From positions 496,001 through 560,000 of the forward strand of contig NZ_JARUND010000002.1 in assembly GCF_036898825.1 (NCBI RefSeq): a stretch of DNA of 64,000 nucleotides. Direction: 5' to 3'. Positions 8,346-17,313 of this stretch are shown in pieces. A model generated the notes under the pieces. That model was not told the origin of the DNA, ran no database searches, and was given only the letters and a program-made list of their open reading frames with translations. The number at the start of each line of letters is the position of its first letter. The first letter of the stretch is position 1. The position numbers and the translations under genes were made by a program. This stretch comes from Streptomyces sp. B21-083. Its GTDB lineage: Bacteria > Actinomycetota > Actinomycetes > Streptomycetales > Streptomycetaceae.

Positions 8346-9776
8346 GTGACCACCCCGCATGCCGAAGGCATCCTCCTCCGGATACCCGGACGACGGCACC
8401 GTCCCGTCCTCGCCGCTCTGCTGGCCGCCACCCTGGCCGTTCTCGGTCTGATCGCGGCCGGCCGAGCGCAGGCGCTCGGCGGTGACATCCGTATGCACGA
8501 CCCGTCCGTCATCAAGGTGGGCAACTGTTCCTACGGCTTCTCCACCGGGTTCGAGAACGACCCGCTCAATCCCAGCGGGTCCATCACCGAGCGCCGGACA
8601 TGCGACGCCACGGCGGCGACCGGCTGGACCAAGATCGGCAACATCTGGGAGTCGACGCCGTCCTGGATCACCACCAAGCTCGGTGCGACGCCGCCGAACA
8701 TCTGGGCCCCCGACATCAAGTACTTCAACGGCAAGTACCACCTGTACTACGCCGGTTCGCGCTGGGGCACCTCGTACGCGGTGATGGGCCTGGCCACCGC
8801 CACCAGCATCGAGGGCCCCTGGACCGACCAGGGCATGGTCACCGACGTCGACTACCCCATCGACCCCAACGTCGACTGGGGACCCGACGGCCGGCTGTAC
8901 GTCTCCTGGGGCTCCTGGACCGGCTCCGGCACCTATATGCACGTCCTGGACGAGTCCACCGGCAAGCTGTCCACCACGGACAACAACCTGTGGCACATCG
9001 CCGTCGGCATCGAGAACCCGACGATCATCCTCAACGGCGGCTACTACTACCTCTTCGGCTCCAAGGGCCTGTGCTGCAGCGGAACCAACAGCACCTACTA
9101 CACGGTCGTCGGACGGTCCACCGCCATCACCGGCCCCTACCTCGACCAGGCCGGCACGGACATGGCGTCCGGCGGCGGAACGACGGTGCTCGCGGGTGCG
9201 TACCCCAAGGTGGCGGCCGGGGGCGCGGACGCCTTCGACGACGGCGCGTCGAAGTTCCTCGCCTACCACTACTACGACGGCGACAACAACGGGCAGGAGT
9301 CACTGGACATCCGCCAGGTCACCTTCGCCGGGGGCTGGCCCGTCCTCGCCGCCCCGCTGGGCTCCGCGAACAACCACCTACTGAACCGCAACAGCGCCAA
9401 GTGCGCGGACGTCTGGTTCGCGAGCGGCGCCGACGGTGCGTCGGTCAACTCCGGGAACTGCAACGCCGGAACCAACCAGCAGTGGATGCTGAGCCCATCC
9501 GGGTCGAACTTCCGTCTGATCAACGTCAACAGCGGCAAGTGTCTCGAAATCCCGGGCGGCGCCACGGCCGACGGTGCGACCGCCGACCAGTGGACCTGCG
9601 ACGGCGGCACACACCAACTCTGGCGCAGGACATCGGTGATCGGCGGCTATGTCACCTTCACCAATGTCACCAGCGGACTGTGTCTCCAGGTCACCGGAGG
9701 GTCGACCGCCAACGGAGCCACCCTGAACCAGTCGAGCTGCAACAGCGGCGCGAACCAGCAGTGGCTCCCTGTCTGA
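8346..9776 (+). CDS. Secreted arabinan endo-1,5-alpha-L-arabinosidase (GH43) with C-terminal ricin-type domain
   Basis: 476 residues. Residues 1-42 are a signal peptide (RRHRP, hydrophobic run, AQA cleavage region). Residues about 45-335 form a GH43 five-bladed propeller: HDPSVIK carries the base Asp (about 52), NIWAPDIKYFNGKYHLYY is a hallmark arabinanase stretch, YPIDPNVDWGPDG carries the second Asp, and GIENPTII the acid Glu. Residues about 345-476 are a ricin B-like/CBM13 beta-trefoil with QxW repeats (NQQWML, HQLWRR, NQQWLP). The GTG start has AAAGGAG seven bases upstream. It would cut arabinan side chains of rhamnogalacturonan outside the cell, which matches the rhamnosidases and importer upstream. 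Substrate of this exact enzyme is inferred from family; a related GH43 activity is possible. Confidence 0.85.
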   Translation: MTTPHAEGILLRIPGRRHRPVLAALLAATLAVLGLIAAGRAQALGGDIRMHDPSVIKVGNCSYGFSTGFENDPLNPSGSITERRTCDATAATGWTKIGNIWESTPSWITTKLGATPPNIWAPDIKYFNGKYHLYYAGSRWGTSYAVMGLATATSIEGPWTDQGMVTDVDYPIDPNVDWGPDGRLYVSWGSWTGSGTYMHVLDESTGKLSTTDNNLWHIAVGIENPTIILNGGYYYLFGSKGLCCSGTNSTYYTVVGRSTAITGPYLDQAGTDMASGGGTTVLAGAYPKVAAGGADAFDDGASKFLAYHYYDGDNNGQESLDIRQVTFAGGWPVLAAPLGSANNHLLNRNSAKCADVWFASGADGASVNSGNCNAGTNQQWMLSPSGSNFRLINVNSGKCLEIPGGATADGATADQWTCDGGTHQLWRRTSVIGGYVTFTNVTSGLCLQVTGGSTANGATLNQSSCNSGANQQWLPV

Positions 9777-9786
9777 CGCTTCGCTG

Positions 9787-9818
9787 GCGGCTGCGGTGCC
9801 GAGGGGCACCGCAGCCGC
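9787..9818. terminator. Strong hairpin after the GH43 gene
   Basis: A perfect 14-bp stem (GCGGCTGCGGTGCC paired with its complement) around the loop GAGG begins 10 bases after the GH43 stop. No T-run follows, as is common in Streptomyces terminators. Confidence 0.75.
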
Positions 9819-9954
9819 GTCGCGCGTCCGGTCGGCGGGGGTCCGTCAGCGGAGTCGGGCGTTGACGCGGCAGCGCCCGGACGCCAGCCGGCAGACGTAC
9901 ACCCCGTCGGTGTGTTCGATGAAGCGGACGCCCTCCGAACGCGCCGGCGGAGCA

Positions 9955-9986
9955 CGTCCCTCGCGGACCGCGTCCCTCGCGGACCG
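9955..9986. repeat. Tandem 16-bp repeat, two copies
   Basis: CGTCCCTCGCGGACCG occurs twice head to tail, followed by a further CGTC. It lies in the 9777-10052 stretch, where otherwise only the hairpin was seen. Confidence 0.7.
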
Positions 9987-10052
9987 CGTCGGCCGACACC
10001 GCCGGGTCGCCCTCGTCTCGCGTGACGTCAAGATGCCGCGCGCGCCGCACGA

Positions 10053-10355
10053 TTGTTTCGGCGGCGGCCTCGCGCGGCGGTGACGAGGCGTCCGCCGGGC
10101 GGGAGTTTCAACTGGCAGCTGTCGACGGAGACGCAGAACAACTCCTTCAACGGCTGGTCCGTCCGCACCGACATCACACCCCCGGCCGGTCTGAAGCCGA
10201 TCTGGGAGTACCCGGACGCCCACGTCGACGGCTTCCCCCGCTTCATGTCCGACCGCGCTGCCGTCGAACGCTGGAAGCAGACCTTCGCCCTCTACTTCGG
10301 CGAGGTCAAGGGCGACCCCACCCCCGGCTCGCTCGGACCGCACCCGGGGGCGTAG
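10053..10355 (+). pseudogene. Unrecognised C-terminal gene fragment
   Basis: A 100-residue frame whose first 16 residues are low-complexity, followed by a protein-like part from GSFNWQLSTETQNNSF through GWSVRTDITPPAGLKPIW to ERWKQTFALYFGEVKG. The composition (W, Y, F, N spread as in a folded domain) differs from shadow frames, but there is no ribosome site or convincing start. It is most likely the 3' end of a gene whose front was lost. I do not recognise the family. An intact small protein is possible but less likely. Confidence 0.35.
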
Positions 10356-10526
10356 CGGCGGGCGGACGTCGGTCCATGCCGAGCAGCGACGATGTGGACC
10401 TGCGCCCGAGAAGGGCCGGGTGGTGGCACGGGGACTCCGCGCGGTTCGCGCTCCCTCGGGCCGGTGTGCGGTCGACGCACGCCTTGCCGGAGCCCGGCCG
10501 CGTACGGACGGTTCGACCGCGTCGGG

Positions 10527-11645
10527 TCAGGCCTCGGCCAGGGGAAGGGTCACCTCGAAGCGGCAGCCGCCGGGTACGTTGCGCACGGCGGCCTGTCCAC
10601 GGTGTGCCTCGACGATGCCCCGGACGATGGCGAGGCCGAGCCCCGCGCCCGCCGGAGGGGTACGGGCATGCGTGCCGCGCCAGCCGGTGTCGAAGACCCT
10701 CGGCAGGTCGTCGTCCGGGATGCCTCCGCAGCCGTCGGTGACGGACACGACGACACCGTCCGGGGATCGCTCGGCGGCGACCGCGACCGTGCCGTCCGAG
10801 GGCGTCCGGCGGATCGCGTTGACCAGCAGATTGCTCAGTACCCGGCTCATCTCCTTGCCGTCGACCTCGACCGGCACCGGCTCGATGCGATCGCCGATCA
10901 GCCAGACGCCGTGCTCTCGGGCGAGAGCGTCCGCTCCGGCGAGGGCGTCGCCGACCAGGTCGTACATGGAGATGCGCGAAGGGGAGAGCGCGAGCGCCCC
11001 GGCGTGTATGCGGGAGAGTTCGAAGAGGTCCCCGACCATGTCGTTGAGACGTTCGACTTCCGTGCGCATCTGCCGGAGGTAGCGCTGAGGGTCGGCGGCG
11101 ACTCCGTCCTCCAGGGCCTCGGACATGGCGCGCAGTCCCGCGAGTGGGGTGCGCAGGTCGTGCGAGATCCACGCGACCAGTTCGCGCCTCGATGTCTCCA
11201 GGGCGCGCTCACGGTCGCGGGACGTGGCGAGCTTCGCACTGGTGCTGGCCAACTCCCGGCTCAGCTCGGCGAGTTCGGCGTTCGCCGAGCCGTGGGGAGC
11301 CGCGAAGTGGCCGCCGTCGCCGAAGGAACGGGCAGCGGCGGTGAGCGCCCTGCTGCCGGCGACGACCCACCGGCCGAGCAGCAGGGCGGTGGCCAGGGAG
11401 ACGACCGCCGCCATCGCGACGACCATCGTGACGACGGTCAGGTCGTGCGTGGACAGGAACATGGCCCTAGCCACGGACAGCGTGCCCGCCAGCATGGCCG
11501 TCACGGCCACGGCCGCGACCACAGCGAGAGACGTGGTCAGCGAGCGTCGCCTGATCAGCCACAGGACGCCCGCCCCGAGCAGCCCGGCCGCGACAGCGCC
11601 GAGAAAGGCGAACAGGGCGATCAGCAGGAGGTCACGCACGCTCAT
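10527..11645 (-). CDS. Two-component sensor histidine kinase
   Basis: 372 residues. Three hydrophobic segments fill roughly residues 5-100, followed by a HAMP-like linker. The H-box ISHDLRTPLAG puts the phospho-acceptor His at about 163, the N-box is NLLVNAIRR, and the G-boxes are DGCGGIPDDD and GAGLGLAIVRG. It would phosphorylate the response regulator encoded directly upstream; ATG 11645 overlaps that gene's stop by ATGA, so the pair is coupled. There is almost no extracytoplasmic loop, which suggests sensing within the membrane rather than of an external ligand. It may control the membrane-protein/glycosyltransferase block on the same strand, though nothing in the sequence proves it. Confidence 0.9.
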   Translation of the reverse strand: MSVRDLLLIALFAFLGAVAAGLLGAGVLWLIRRRSLTTSLAVVAAVAVTAMLAGTLSVARAMFLSTHDLTVVTMVVAMAAVVSLATALLLGRWVVAGSRALTAAARSFGDGGHFAAPHGSANAELAELSRELASTSAKLATSRDRERALETSRRELVAWISHDLRTPLAGLRAMSEALEDGVAADPQRYLRQMRTEVERLNDMVGDLFELSRIHAGALALSPSRISMYDLVGDALAGADALAREHGVWLIGDRIEPVPVEVDGKEMSRVLSNLLVNAIRRTPSDGTVAVAAERSPDGVVVSVTDGCGGIPDDDLPRVFDTGWRGTHARTPPAGAGLGLAIVRGIVEAHRGQAAVRNVPGGCRFEVTLPLAEA

Positions 11646-12331
11646 ACCGCCTCCTCGAACGGGGTGGCGTCGAAGCGGTAGCCCACTCCCCACACCGTCT
11701 GGATCAGCTGCGGCCGGGCCGGATCGTCCTCCACCTTGCCCCGCAGCCGACGTACATGGACGGTGACGGTGGACAGATCGCCGAAGTCCCAGCCCCACAC
11801 TTCCTTCATCAGTTCCTCGCGACTGTAGGCACGCCCGTGGTTGCGCAGAAGAAAGGCGAGGAGGTCGAACTCGCGGAGTGTGAGGCTGAGTTCGGCGCCG
11901 TTCTTGGTGGCGCGTCGGGCGGCCGGGTCGACGGTGATGCCTGCCCCGTGCACCGGGTGAGCCGCTGGGGCGGGCCGGGACCGGCGCAGTACCGACTCGA
12001 CCCGCAGGACCAGCTCACGGGGGCTGAAGGGCTTCGTGACGTAGTCGTCGGCGCCCACTTCGAGGCCCAGGATCCGGTCGCCCTCGTCGCCCCGGGCGGT
12101 GAGCATGATGACCGGCACAGGCCCGCGGGCCCGGATACGGCGGCACACCTCCAGGCCGTCCATGCCGGGCAGCATCAGGTCGAGCACCACCAGGTCCGGC
12201 CGGTGCGCGGCGGCCCGCACGAGCGCTGACGGCCCGTCCCCGGCCCGGTCCACGTCGTACCCGGCACGGTCGAGATAGCCGGAGACGACCTCGGCGACCG
12301 TCGGATCGTCGTCCACGACGAGGACGCGCAT
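11642..12331 (-). CDS. OmpR/PhoB-family response regulator
   Basis: 229 residues. The receiver domain (1-120) has the acidic pocket VVDDDP, phospho-acceptor VVLDLMLPGMDG (Asp about 51), LTARG and the invariant Lys in VTKPFSP. A winged-helix DNA-binding domain (about 135-225) ends in the usual TVWGVGYRF. ATG 12331 is chosen for GTGGAGG seven bases upstream; the frame is open further and an ATG about 20 codons earlier cannot be excluded. It is the partner of the kinase that overlaps its 3' end. Confidence 0.92.
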   Translation of the reverse strand: MRVLVVDDDPTVAEVVSGYLDRAGYDVDRAGDGPSALVRAAAHRPDLVVLDLMLPGMDGLEVCRRIRARGPVPVIMLTARGDEGDRILGLEVGADDYVTKPFSPRELVLRVESVLRRSRPAPAAHPVHGAGITVDPAARRATKNGAELSLTLREFDLLAFLLRNHGRAYSREELMKEVWGWDFGDLSTVTVHVRRLRGKVEDDPARPQLIQTVWGVGYRFDATPFEEAV

Positions 12332-12510
12332 GGCGCCTCCACGCCCACGTGGAGGAAGCTCGGAACCCGCCGATTCGTGCGACTGCTGCATGCCTCCAGT
12401 TTCCCACCTGCCTCGATTCCGTGCGGCACGGCCGTCCGCACGTCCGCGTTTCGTAAGAACCTGGCTCCGCCGCCCGTGGGGCTCGATCGAGCGGGCATCG
12501 CTGTCAGTTG

Positions 12511-14001
12511 TCACCACCCCGTCAGCAGCAGGTGGTTGAGGAGCAGAGCGAGGGTGGCCTGTGCGGCCAGCCAGGCGCGTGGGCGGGTCAGGAACGCGCA
12601 TGCGGGGAGCAACCAGAGTGCGAACGGCAGCCAGATACGCTCCGTCTCCGCCTTGCTCATGCCTGAGAGGTCGGCGGCGAGGAGGGCGAGCAGCGCGGCG
12701 AACACGAGCACCGCGAGCCGGGATTCGGGGGCGTCGACGCTCGCGCGAGGGAGCCCACGAAGCCCCTTGCGAACCGGCGCCGCGCCGGCTCGCCGCAGGC
12801 CCGCGACCGTCGCCGGCCCCACCAGCAGCACCGTGCACGCGAGGTTCGCCCACACCCAGTAGCCGTACGGCCGGACACCGCCGGCCCCCTGGAAGTAGCG
12901 GGTGACGAGCAGGTGGTACGCCTCCCACCAGTTGAAGCCGGCGAAGGTGAAAGCGGCCGGGACGACCACGAGTCCGGCGAGGACGTACGGGAGCGGGCGC
13001 AGGCGTCGGGAGCCGAGCAGCACGACGCCTGCGGCGATCACGGCGAACAGTGTCAGGCCGTACGAGAGATACGCGGTGAGGCCGAGGAGGAGCCCGGAGG
13101 CGAGGCCCGTCGACCGGGGCCGGCGTCCGGTGACCGCGAGGGCGAGGAAGGCGAGGGCCCAGGCGGCGACGGCCGCGAAGTAGCCGTCCGCGGAGGTGCC
13201 CATCCACACGGCTGCCGGGGCCAGGACGAGGAAGGGGGCCGCCCGGCGCGCGAGCGCCTCCCCGCACAGGACGCGCACGGTGACGAGAACCGCCACGGCC
13301 GCTGTCGCGCCGACGGTGACGCACCAGACGCCCGCCCAGGCGCCGCCGCCGAGCCCGATGCGGTCGAGGAGGACGAAGGTGAGGGTGGCTCCGGGGGGAT
13401 GTCCGGCGACGTGCGCGGGCCAGGCGCCGGGTGAGTGGATCAGAATGTGGTGAGTGAAGTCCCGTAGGGCGGCGGGAATGTCGTGGAAGCGGTTGACGGG
13501 GTCGATGACCTGCAGGTATTCGTACTTGGTCGTCAGTCGCCGGGCGATCCCGCGCTGCCAGCCGTCGACCAGGGCGAGCGAGAACGTCCACGCCGTGGCG
13601 GTGCCGTAAGCGGTGACCAGCAGGGCGCGCCAGGGCAGCCGGGCGGCGAGGAGCGGCCCGTACGCGACGACGGTGACGGCCACGATGATCGCGGCGGGGG
13701 TGCCGGGGCCGAGGTGCGGCTCCCAGTGGCCGTACAGGGGCGGGAAGCTGACATGAAGGGTGCCGTATCGGTGCTCGATGGCGGTACCGATCACAGCGGC
13801 CGTCGTGACGAGCAGGGCTGCGGTCAGGACCGCGTAGAGGTCCCGGAGAAGATCGCGGTTCACACCCGGCACGCTAGGCCGGGGCGGGCCGGACATGGCC
13901 CTGGCGAGCCAGGGCGTCAGGGTTTCGTCATGAGTCTCGGGCCCTGTCTTCCCCGAGCCGGGAGGTGCGGTTGAGGAGACAGGGGGGAGAGCCTTTTTCA
14001 T
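12511..14001 (-). CDS. Polytopic membrane protein, possible GT-C type glycosyltransferase
   Basis: 496 residues with about ten to twelve hydrophobic spans and a proline/threonine-rich N-terminal tail of about 45 residues. A conserved-looking extracytoplasmic stretch HHILIHSPGAW...GHPPGATLTF sits between spans, a layout seen in lipid-linked-sugar glycosyltransferases of GT-C fold. ATG 14001 has GGCAGGGAG upstream and overlaps the methyltransferase stop (ATGA). The block of methyltransferase, DUF2064 transferase, GT2 and epimerase before it suggests it uses or exports the product of that pathway. The specific function is unknown; the GT-C idea is an inference from topology. Confidence 0.6.
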   Translation of the reverse strand: MKKALPPVSSTAPPGSGKTGPETHDETLTPWLARAMSGPPRPSVPGVNRDLLRDLYAVLTAALLVTTAAVIGTAIEHRYGTLHVSFPPLYGHWEPHLGPGTPAAIIVAVTVVAYGPLLAARLPWRALLVTAYGTATAWTFSLALVDGWQRGIARRLTTKYEYLQVIDPVNRFHDIPAALRDFTHHILIHSPGAWPAHVAGHPPGATLTFVLLDRIGLGGGAWAGVWCVTVGATAAVAVLVTVRVLCGEALARRAAPFLVLAPAAVWMGTSADGYFAAVAAWALAFLALAVTGRRPRSTGLASGLLLGLTAYLSYGLTLFAVIAAGVVLLGSRRLRPLPYVLAGLVVVPAAFTFAGFNWWEAYHLLVTRYFQGAGGVRPYGYWVWANLACTVLLVGPATVAGLRRAGAAPVRKGLRGLPRASVDAPESRLAVLVFAALLALLAADLSGMSKAETERIWLPFALWLLPACAFLTRPRAWLAAQATLALLLNHLLLTGW

Positions 14002-14816
14002 CTCCCTGCCACCACCCTGCCCGGCGACAGGTCACTGTCCTGCCGACTGCTGATCACGGTGGTGATCCCCCTCTGGTCACTGCGGTCACCGCGGTTGCGC
14101 AGGGCGACGAAAGAGCGGCCGCCGGTCGTCCACTGGCGCTCCGGGTGCCAGCCCGCGTGCGTCGCGAGCCGGAGGAGGGCGGGAGTGCCGAGGCGGGCCC
14201 AGGGGAAGGGTGGCCCGGCGGACCCGTGAGCGTCGGCGGTGAGTCGGACGACCTGGACGGTGACGCGTTCGCCGACCTCGCTGTCGGGGGCCGTCTCGGT
14301 GATCAGGAGGCCGCCATGGCCGAGGAGTTGGGACATCCGCCGCAGGAGGGCGCCCGGATCGCCGCCGATACCGATGTTGCCGTCGATGAGGAGGACGGTG
14401 TCCCAGCGTCCTTCGGCGGGAAGCGGTTCGAAGACGGAGCGGCGCAGCGCCTGGCCGCCGAGCCGCACGGTGCGGGTGACGGCGGCTTCGCTGATGTCGA
14501 CGCCTAGGGCGGGCAGGCCACGGGAGGCGAGTTCGGCGACGAGCCGCCCCGGCCCGCATCCGACATCGAGTACGGCCCCTTCACAGTGGTCCAGGACCCT
14601 CATGTCCGCCGCGTCGGCTCCGGCACACCAGCGTTCCACTTCCAGCGGCAGCAGCCAGCCGTCGGACCGACGCAGGAAGAGCGGCCCTCGGCCTTCGACC
14701 AGGGCCTCGGAGTACGGGTCGGCGGACCAGGGGCGCTGGGTGCCGGGCAACGTGACAGTCGCGGGACAGTCCGAGCCGGTCGTCCTGGGCGAGGTGATCT
14801 CGTGTGCGGTGCTCAT
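13998..14816 (-). CDS. SAM-dependent methyltransferase, class I
   Basis: 272 residues with the SAM-binding motif VLDVGCGPGRL at about residues 82-92, acidic loop GVDIS, and LLIDGNIG in the next strand. The first 60 residues (PYSEALVEGRGPLFLRRSDG) may hold the substrate. It overlaps the genes on both sides by 4 bp (ATGA), so translation is coupled with the DUF2064 transferase before it and the membrane protein after it. It probably methylates an intermediate of the same glycan or small-molecule pathway; the substrate cannot be read from the sequence. Confidence 0.8.
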   Translation of the reverse strand: MSTAHEITSPRTTGSDCPATVTLPGTQRPWSADPYSEALVEGRGPLFLRRSDGWLLPLEVERWCAGADAADMRVLDHCEGAVLDVGCGPGRLVAELASRGLPALGVDISEAAVTRTVRLGGQALRRSVFEPLPAEGRWDTVLLIDGNIGIGGDPGALLRRMSQLLGHGGLLITETAPDSEVGERVTVQVVRLTADAHGSAGPPFPWARLGTPALLRLATHAGWHPERQWTTGGRSFVALRNRGDRSDQRGITTVISSRQDSDLSPGRVVAGR

Positions 14817-15430
14817 CGGCCGGCGGCCACCCCGAGGCGCCCCAGCTCGGCGGCGAACCGGCTGTCCGGGGCCGACGCGGCGACCGCCTCCGCGTCGCGG
14901 GCGGTGTCCACGTCCCGGAGGCGCGGCAGCTCGCGCACCCGCAGGCCCGCCATGACGAGCCGCTCATGCTGTACGGCGCCTGTCGTGGGCGTCGACATCG
15001 GCACACCCCGCAGCAGTTCGGGGTCGGGGCGGGCCAGGCCAAGCGCCCAGAAGCCGCCGTCCTCGGCCGGGCCGAAATACGCGTCGCAGTCGGCGAAGTC
15101 CACGGTGAGCAGCGCGGGCGTCACCTGCGGGGTGTCCATACCGATGAGCAGCGCGGGTCCGTCGCAACCGGCGAAGGCGGCGGCCAGGCGCTCGTCCAGA
15201 CCTCCCGCGCACTGCGGGACGACGTCGAAGCCGGGCGGCAACCAGGGGCCCGGAACACCGTCGAGCACCAGTACGCGACGCCGGGCGGGGGTGGCCGCCA
15301 CTGCCCGCAGGGTGTCCACGAGCGCGGCCTCGGCGAGCGCCGCCGCTTCCTGGGGTGTGAAGGGCGGGGTGAGCCGGGTCTTGACCCGACCCGGCCTCGG
15401 CTCCTTGGCGATGACGAGGAGTGTGGTCAC
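14813..15430 (-). CDS. DUF2064 (TIGR04282-type) nucleotidyl/glycosyltransferase-fold protein
   Basis: 205 residues resembling the family named rSAM/selenodomain-associated transferase 1, a GT-A fold related to CofC/MobA nucleotidyltransferases. Visible features are VTTLLVIAKEPRPGRVKTRL at the N-terminus, LLIGMDTPQV (the D-x-P metal-site region, about 105) and DAYFGPAEDGGFWALGL (about 120-137). The GTG start has AAGGA about eight bases before it; the frame is open further upstream without good starts. It overlaps the methyltransferase by ATGA and follows a GT2 gene by 32 bp. The two transferases side by side are typical of this family's neighbourhoods. Its true substrate is not established. 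Confidence 0.8.
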   Translation of the reverse strand: MTTLLVIAKEPRPGRVKTRLTPPFTPQEAAALAEAALVDTLRAVAATPARRRVLVLDGVPGPWLPPGFDVVPQCAGGLDERLAAAFAGCDGPALLIGMDTPQVTPALLTVDFADCDAYFGPAEDGGFWALGLARPDPELLRGVPMSTPTTGAVQHERLVMAGLRVRELPRLRDVDTARDAEAVAASAPDSRFAAELGRLGVAAGR

Positions 15431-15462
15431 TGAGCGGTTCCTTATGCGGTTCACTGGGTGGT

Positions 15463-16266
15463 TCACTGAGCGATTCCTCCTGGGAGTACGGCGACCGGGC
15501 CGGCGACAGCCTCTTCCCTGGCCACCGGCGGTTCGGACAGGACCCGGCCCATGTCCCGTACCGCCTGCCAGGTTCCACGCCACGTGCCGGTGACCTTGGA
15601 GGCACCGGTGCGCGGCAGGTACGGCACGTCGTGCTCGACGACACGCCAGCCGGAGTCGGCGGCTCGGACGACCATCTGCAGCGGGTAGCCGCTGCGCCGG
15701 TCCGTGAGATCGAGGTCGAGCAGTTGTTCGCGGCGCCCGGCGCGGAGCGGGCCGAGGTCGTGCAGGCGCAGCCCTGTGCGGCGGCGCATCATCCGTGCCA
15801 GCGCGAGGTTGCCCACGCGGGCGTGCGCGGGCCAGACGCCTCGGCCCTGCGGGCGGCGGCGCCCGAGTACGAGGTCGGCCTCGCCCTCCCGGACCTCGCG
15901 CACGAAGGGTTCGAGCAGGGACGGGTCGAGTGAGGCGTCGCAGTCGCAGAAGCACACGATGTCCGCGGTGGCCGCGGTCAGCCCGGCGTGGCAGGCGGCG
16001 CCGAAGCCGCGCCGGGTCTCCCGCACGACGGTCGCGCCGAGAGCGCTGGCCAACTCCGCCGAACCGTCCGTGGAACCGTTGTCCACCACCAGCGCACGCC
16101 AGGTGGCCGGGATACGGGCGAGCACCCAGGGCAGGGCCTCGACCTCGTTCAGACAGGGAAGGACCACGTCGACAGGCGCGATGGTCTCCGCCACCGATGC
16201 GGCTGCGGATGCGAATGCGGAGGGGGATGCGGAAGGGGACTCAGGAGGGGTCATCACGACTTTCAC
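15463..16266 (-). CDS. Glycosyltransferase family 2
   Basis: 267 residues. After an A/S/P-rich tail of about 30 residues comes a GT-A domain: PVDVVLPCLNE, VVDNGSTDGS (nucleotide-sugar site) and CFCDCDASLDP, which supplies the metal-binding acidic pair. The C-terminal part lacks long membrane spans, so it is a soluble or peripheral enzyme. The GTG at 16266 and the ATG at 16254 are both possible; AGGTGA fits the ATG. It would transfer a sugar in the pathway shared with the DUF2064 protein downstream and the epimerase upstream (52 bp apart). Confidence 0.85.
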   Translation of the reverse strand: MKVVMTPPESPSASPSAFASAAASVAETIAPVDVVLPCLNEVEALPWVLARIPATWRALVVDNGSTDGSAELASALGATVVRETRRGFGAACHAGLTAATADIVCFCDCDASLDPSLLEPFVREVREGEADLVLGRRRPQGRGVWPAHARVGNLALARMMRRRTGLRLHDLGPLRAGRREQLLDLDLTDRRSGYPLQMVVRAADSGWRVVEHDVPYLPRTGASKVTGTWRGTWQAVRDMGRVLSEPPVAREEAVAGPVAVLPGGIAQ

Positions 16267-16317
16267 CTAGGAGATCAGTCAGATCAGTTCGGTCGGGGAC
16301 GCGCGGGGGGGCGAGAG

Positions 16318-17313
16318 TCACTCCCCGCGCAGCTTCGCTCTCGCGAACTCCCGCATCCCCTCCTCGAACCCGACCTCGGCCTTCCAGCCCAGCTCGGCTC
16401 GCAGCCGGGACGAGTCCGCCGTGATGTGGCGGACGTCCCCCAGGCGGTACTCCCCGGTCACCACCGGCTCGGGCCCGCCGTACGCGGAGGCCAGCGCCCG
16501 CGCCATCTCCCCCACCGTGTGCGGCTCCCCGGTGCCGGTGTTGTACGCGACCAGCGCCCCGGCTCGGGCCTCCGCCTCCAGGGCCGTCACGTTCGCCGCC
16601 GCCACGTCACGCACATGGACGAAGTCACGCCGCTGCCCACCGTCCTCGAAGAGGCGCGGACCCTCACCCCGGGCGAGCGCGGACCGGAAGAAGGACGCGA
16701 CGCCGGCGTACGGGGTGTCGCGCGGCATGCCCGGCCCGTACACGTTGTGGTAGCGCAGCGAAATCGCCGAGCCGCCCGTCGACCGGGCCCATGCCGCCGC
16801 CAGATGCTCCTGGGCCAGCTTGGTCGTGGCGTACACGTTGCGGGGGTCGACGGGGGCGTCCTCCTCGACCAGCCCCGGGTTCAGCTGCTCCCCGCACCGC
16901 GGGCACCGGGGGTCGAACCGTCCCGCGTCCAGATCCGCCACGGTCCGCGGGCCGGGCCGTACCGGCCCGTGCCTCTCGCAGGCGTACGCCCCCTCGCCGT
17001 ACACGACCATGGACCCGGCCAGCACGAGGTGCCGTACCTTGGCGTCGGCCATGGCGGAGAGCAGCACGGCCGTACCCAGGTCGTTGTGGGAGACGTACTC
17101 CGACGCGTCACCGAAGTCCTTCCCGAGGCCCACCATCGCGGCCTGATGACAGACGGCGTCGACGCCCGTCAGTACGGCGGCGACCGAGTCGGGGTCCCGC
17201 ACGTCCAGGCCGTCACGCAGGTCGAACACGATCGCCTGGTGGCCCCGCGCGGTCAGGGCCTCCACTACATGACACCCGATGAACCCGGCTCCGCCGGTGA
17301 TCAGTACTCGCAT
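16318..17313 (-). CDS. NAD-dependent sugar epimerase/dehydratase (extended SDR) with a Cys-rich insert
   Basis: 331 residues from ATG 17313 (a GTG eight codons upstream is also open; neither has a clear ribosome site, so a leaderless transcript is possible). The Rossmann motif GGAGFIG is at residues 7-13 and the catalytic Tyr-Lys pair is YATTK. Between them lies an insert with ACERHGP, then CPRCGEQLNPG, whose Cys/His spacing looks like a small zinc site; ordinary UDP-glucose-type epimerases lack it. It probably interconverts a nucleotide sugar used by the GT2 enzyme downstream. The sugar is unknown. Confidence 0.85.
   Translation of the reverse strand: MRVLITGGAGFIGCHVVEALTARGHQAIVFDLRDGLDVRDPDSVAAVLTGVDAVCHQAAMVGLGKDFGDASEYVSHNDLGTAVLLSAMADAKVRHLVLAGSMVVYGEGAYACERHGPVRPGPRTVADLDAGRFDPRCPRCGEQLNPGLVEEDAPVDPRNVYATTKLAQEHLAAAWARSTGGSAISLRYHNVYGPGMPRDTPYAGVASFFRSALARGEGPRLFEDGGQRRDFVHVRDVAAANVTALEAEARAGALVAYNTGTGEPHTVGEMARALASAYGGPEPVVTGEYRLGDVRHITADSSRLRAELGWKAEVGFEEGMREFARAKLRGE

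Noticed and set aside
12160..12400. Longer response-regulator start about 20 codons upstream
   Set aside because: The ATG at 12331 has GTGGAGG at the right distance and begins exactly at the conserved receiver-domain N-terminus.
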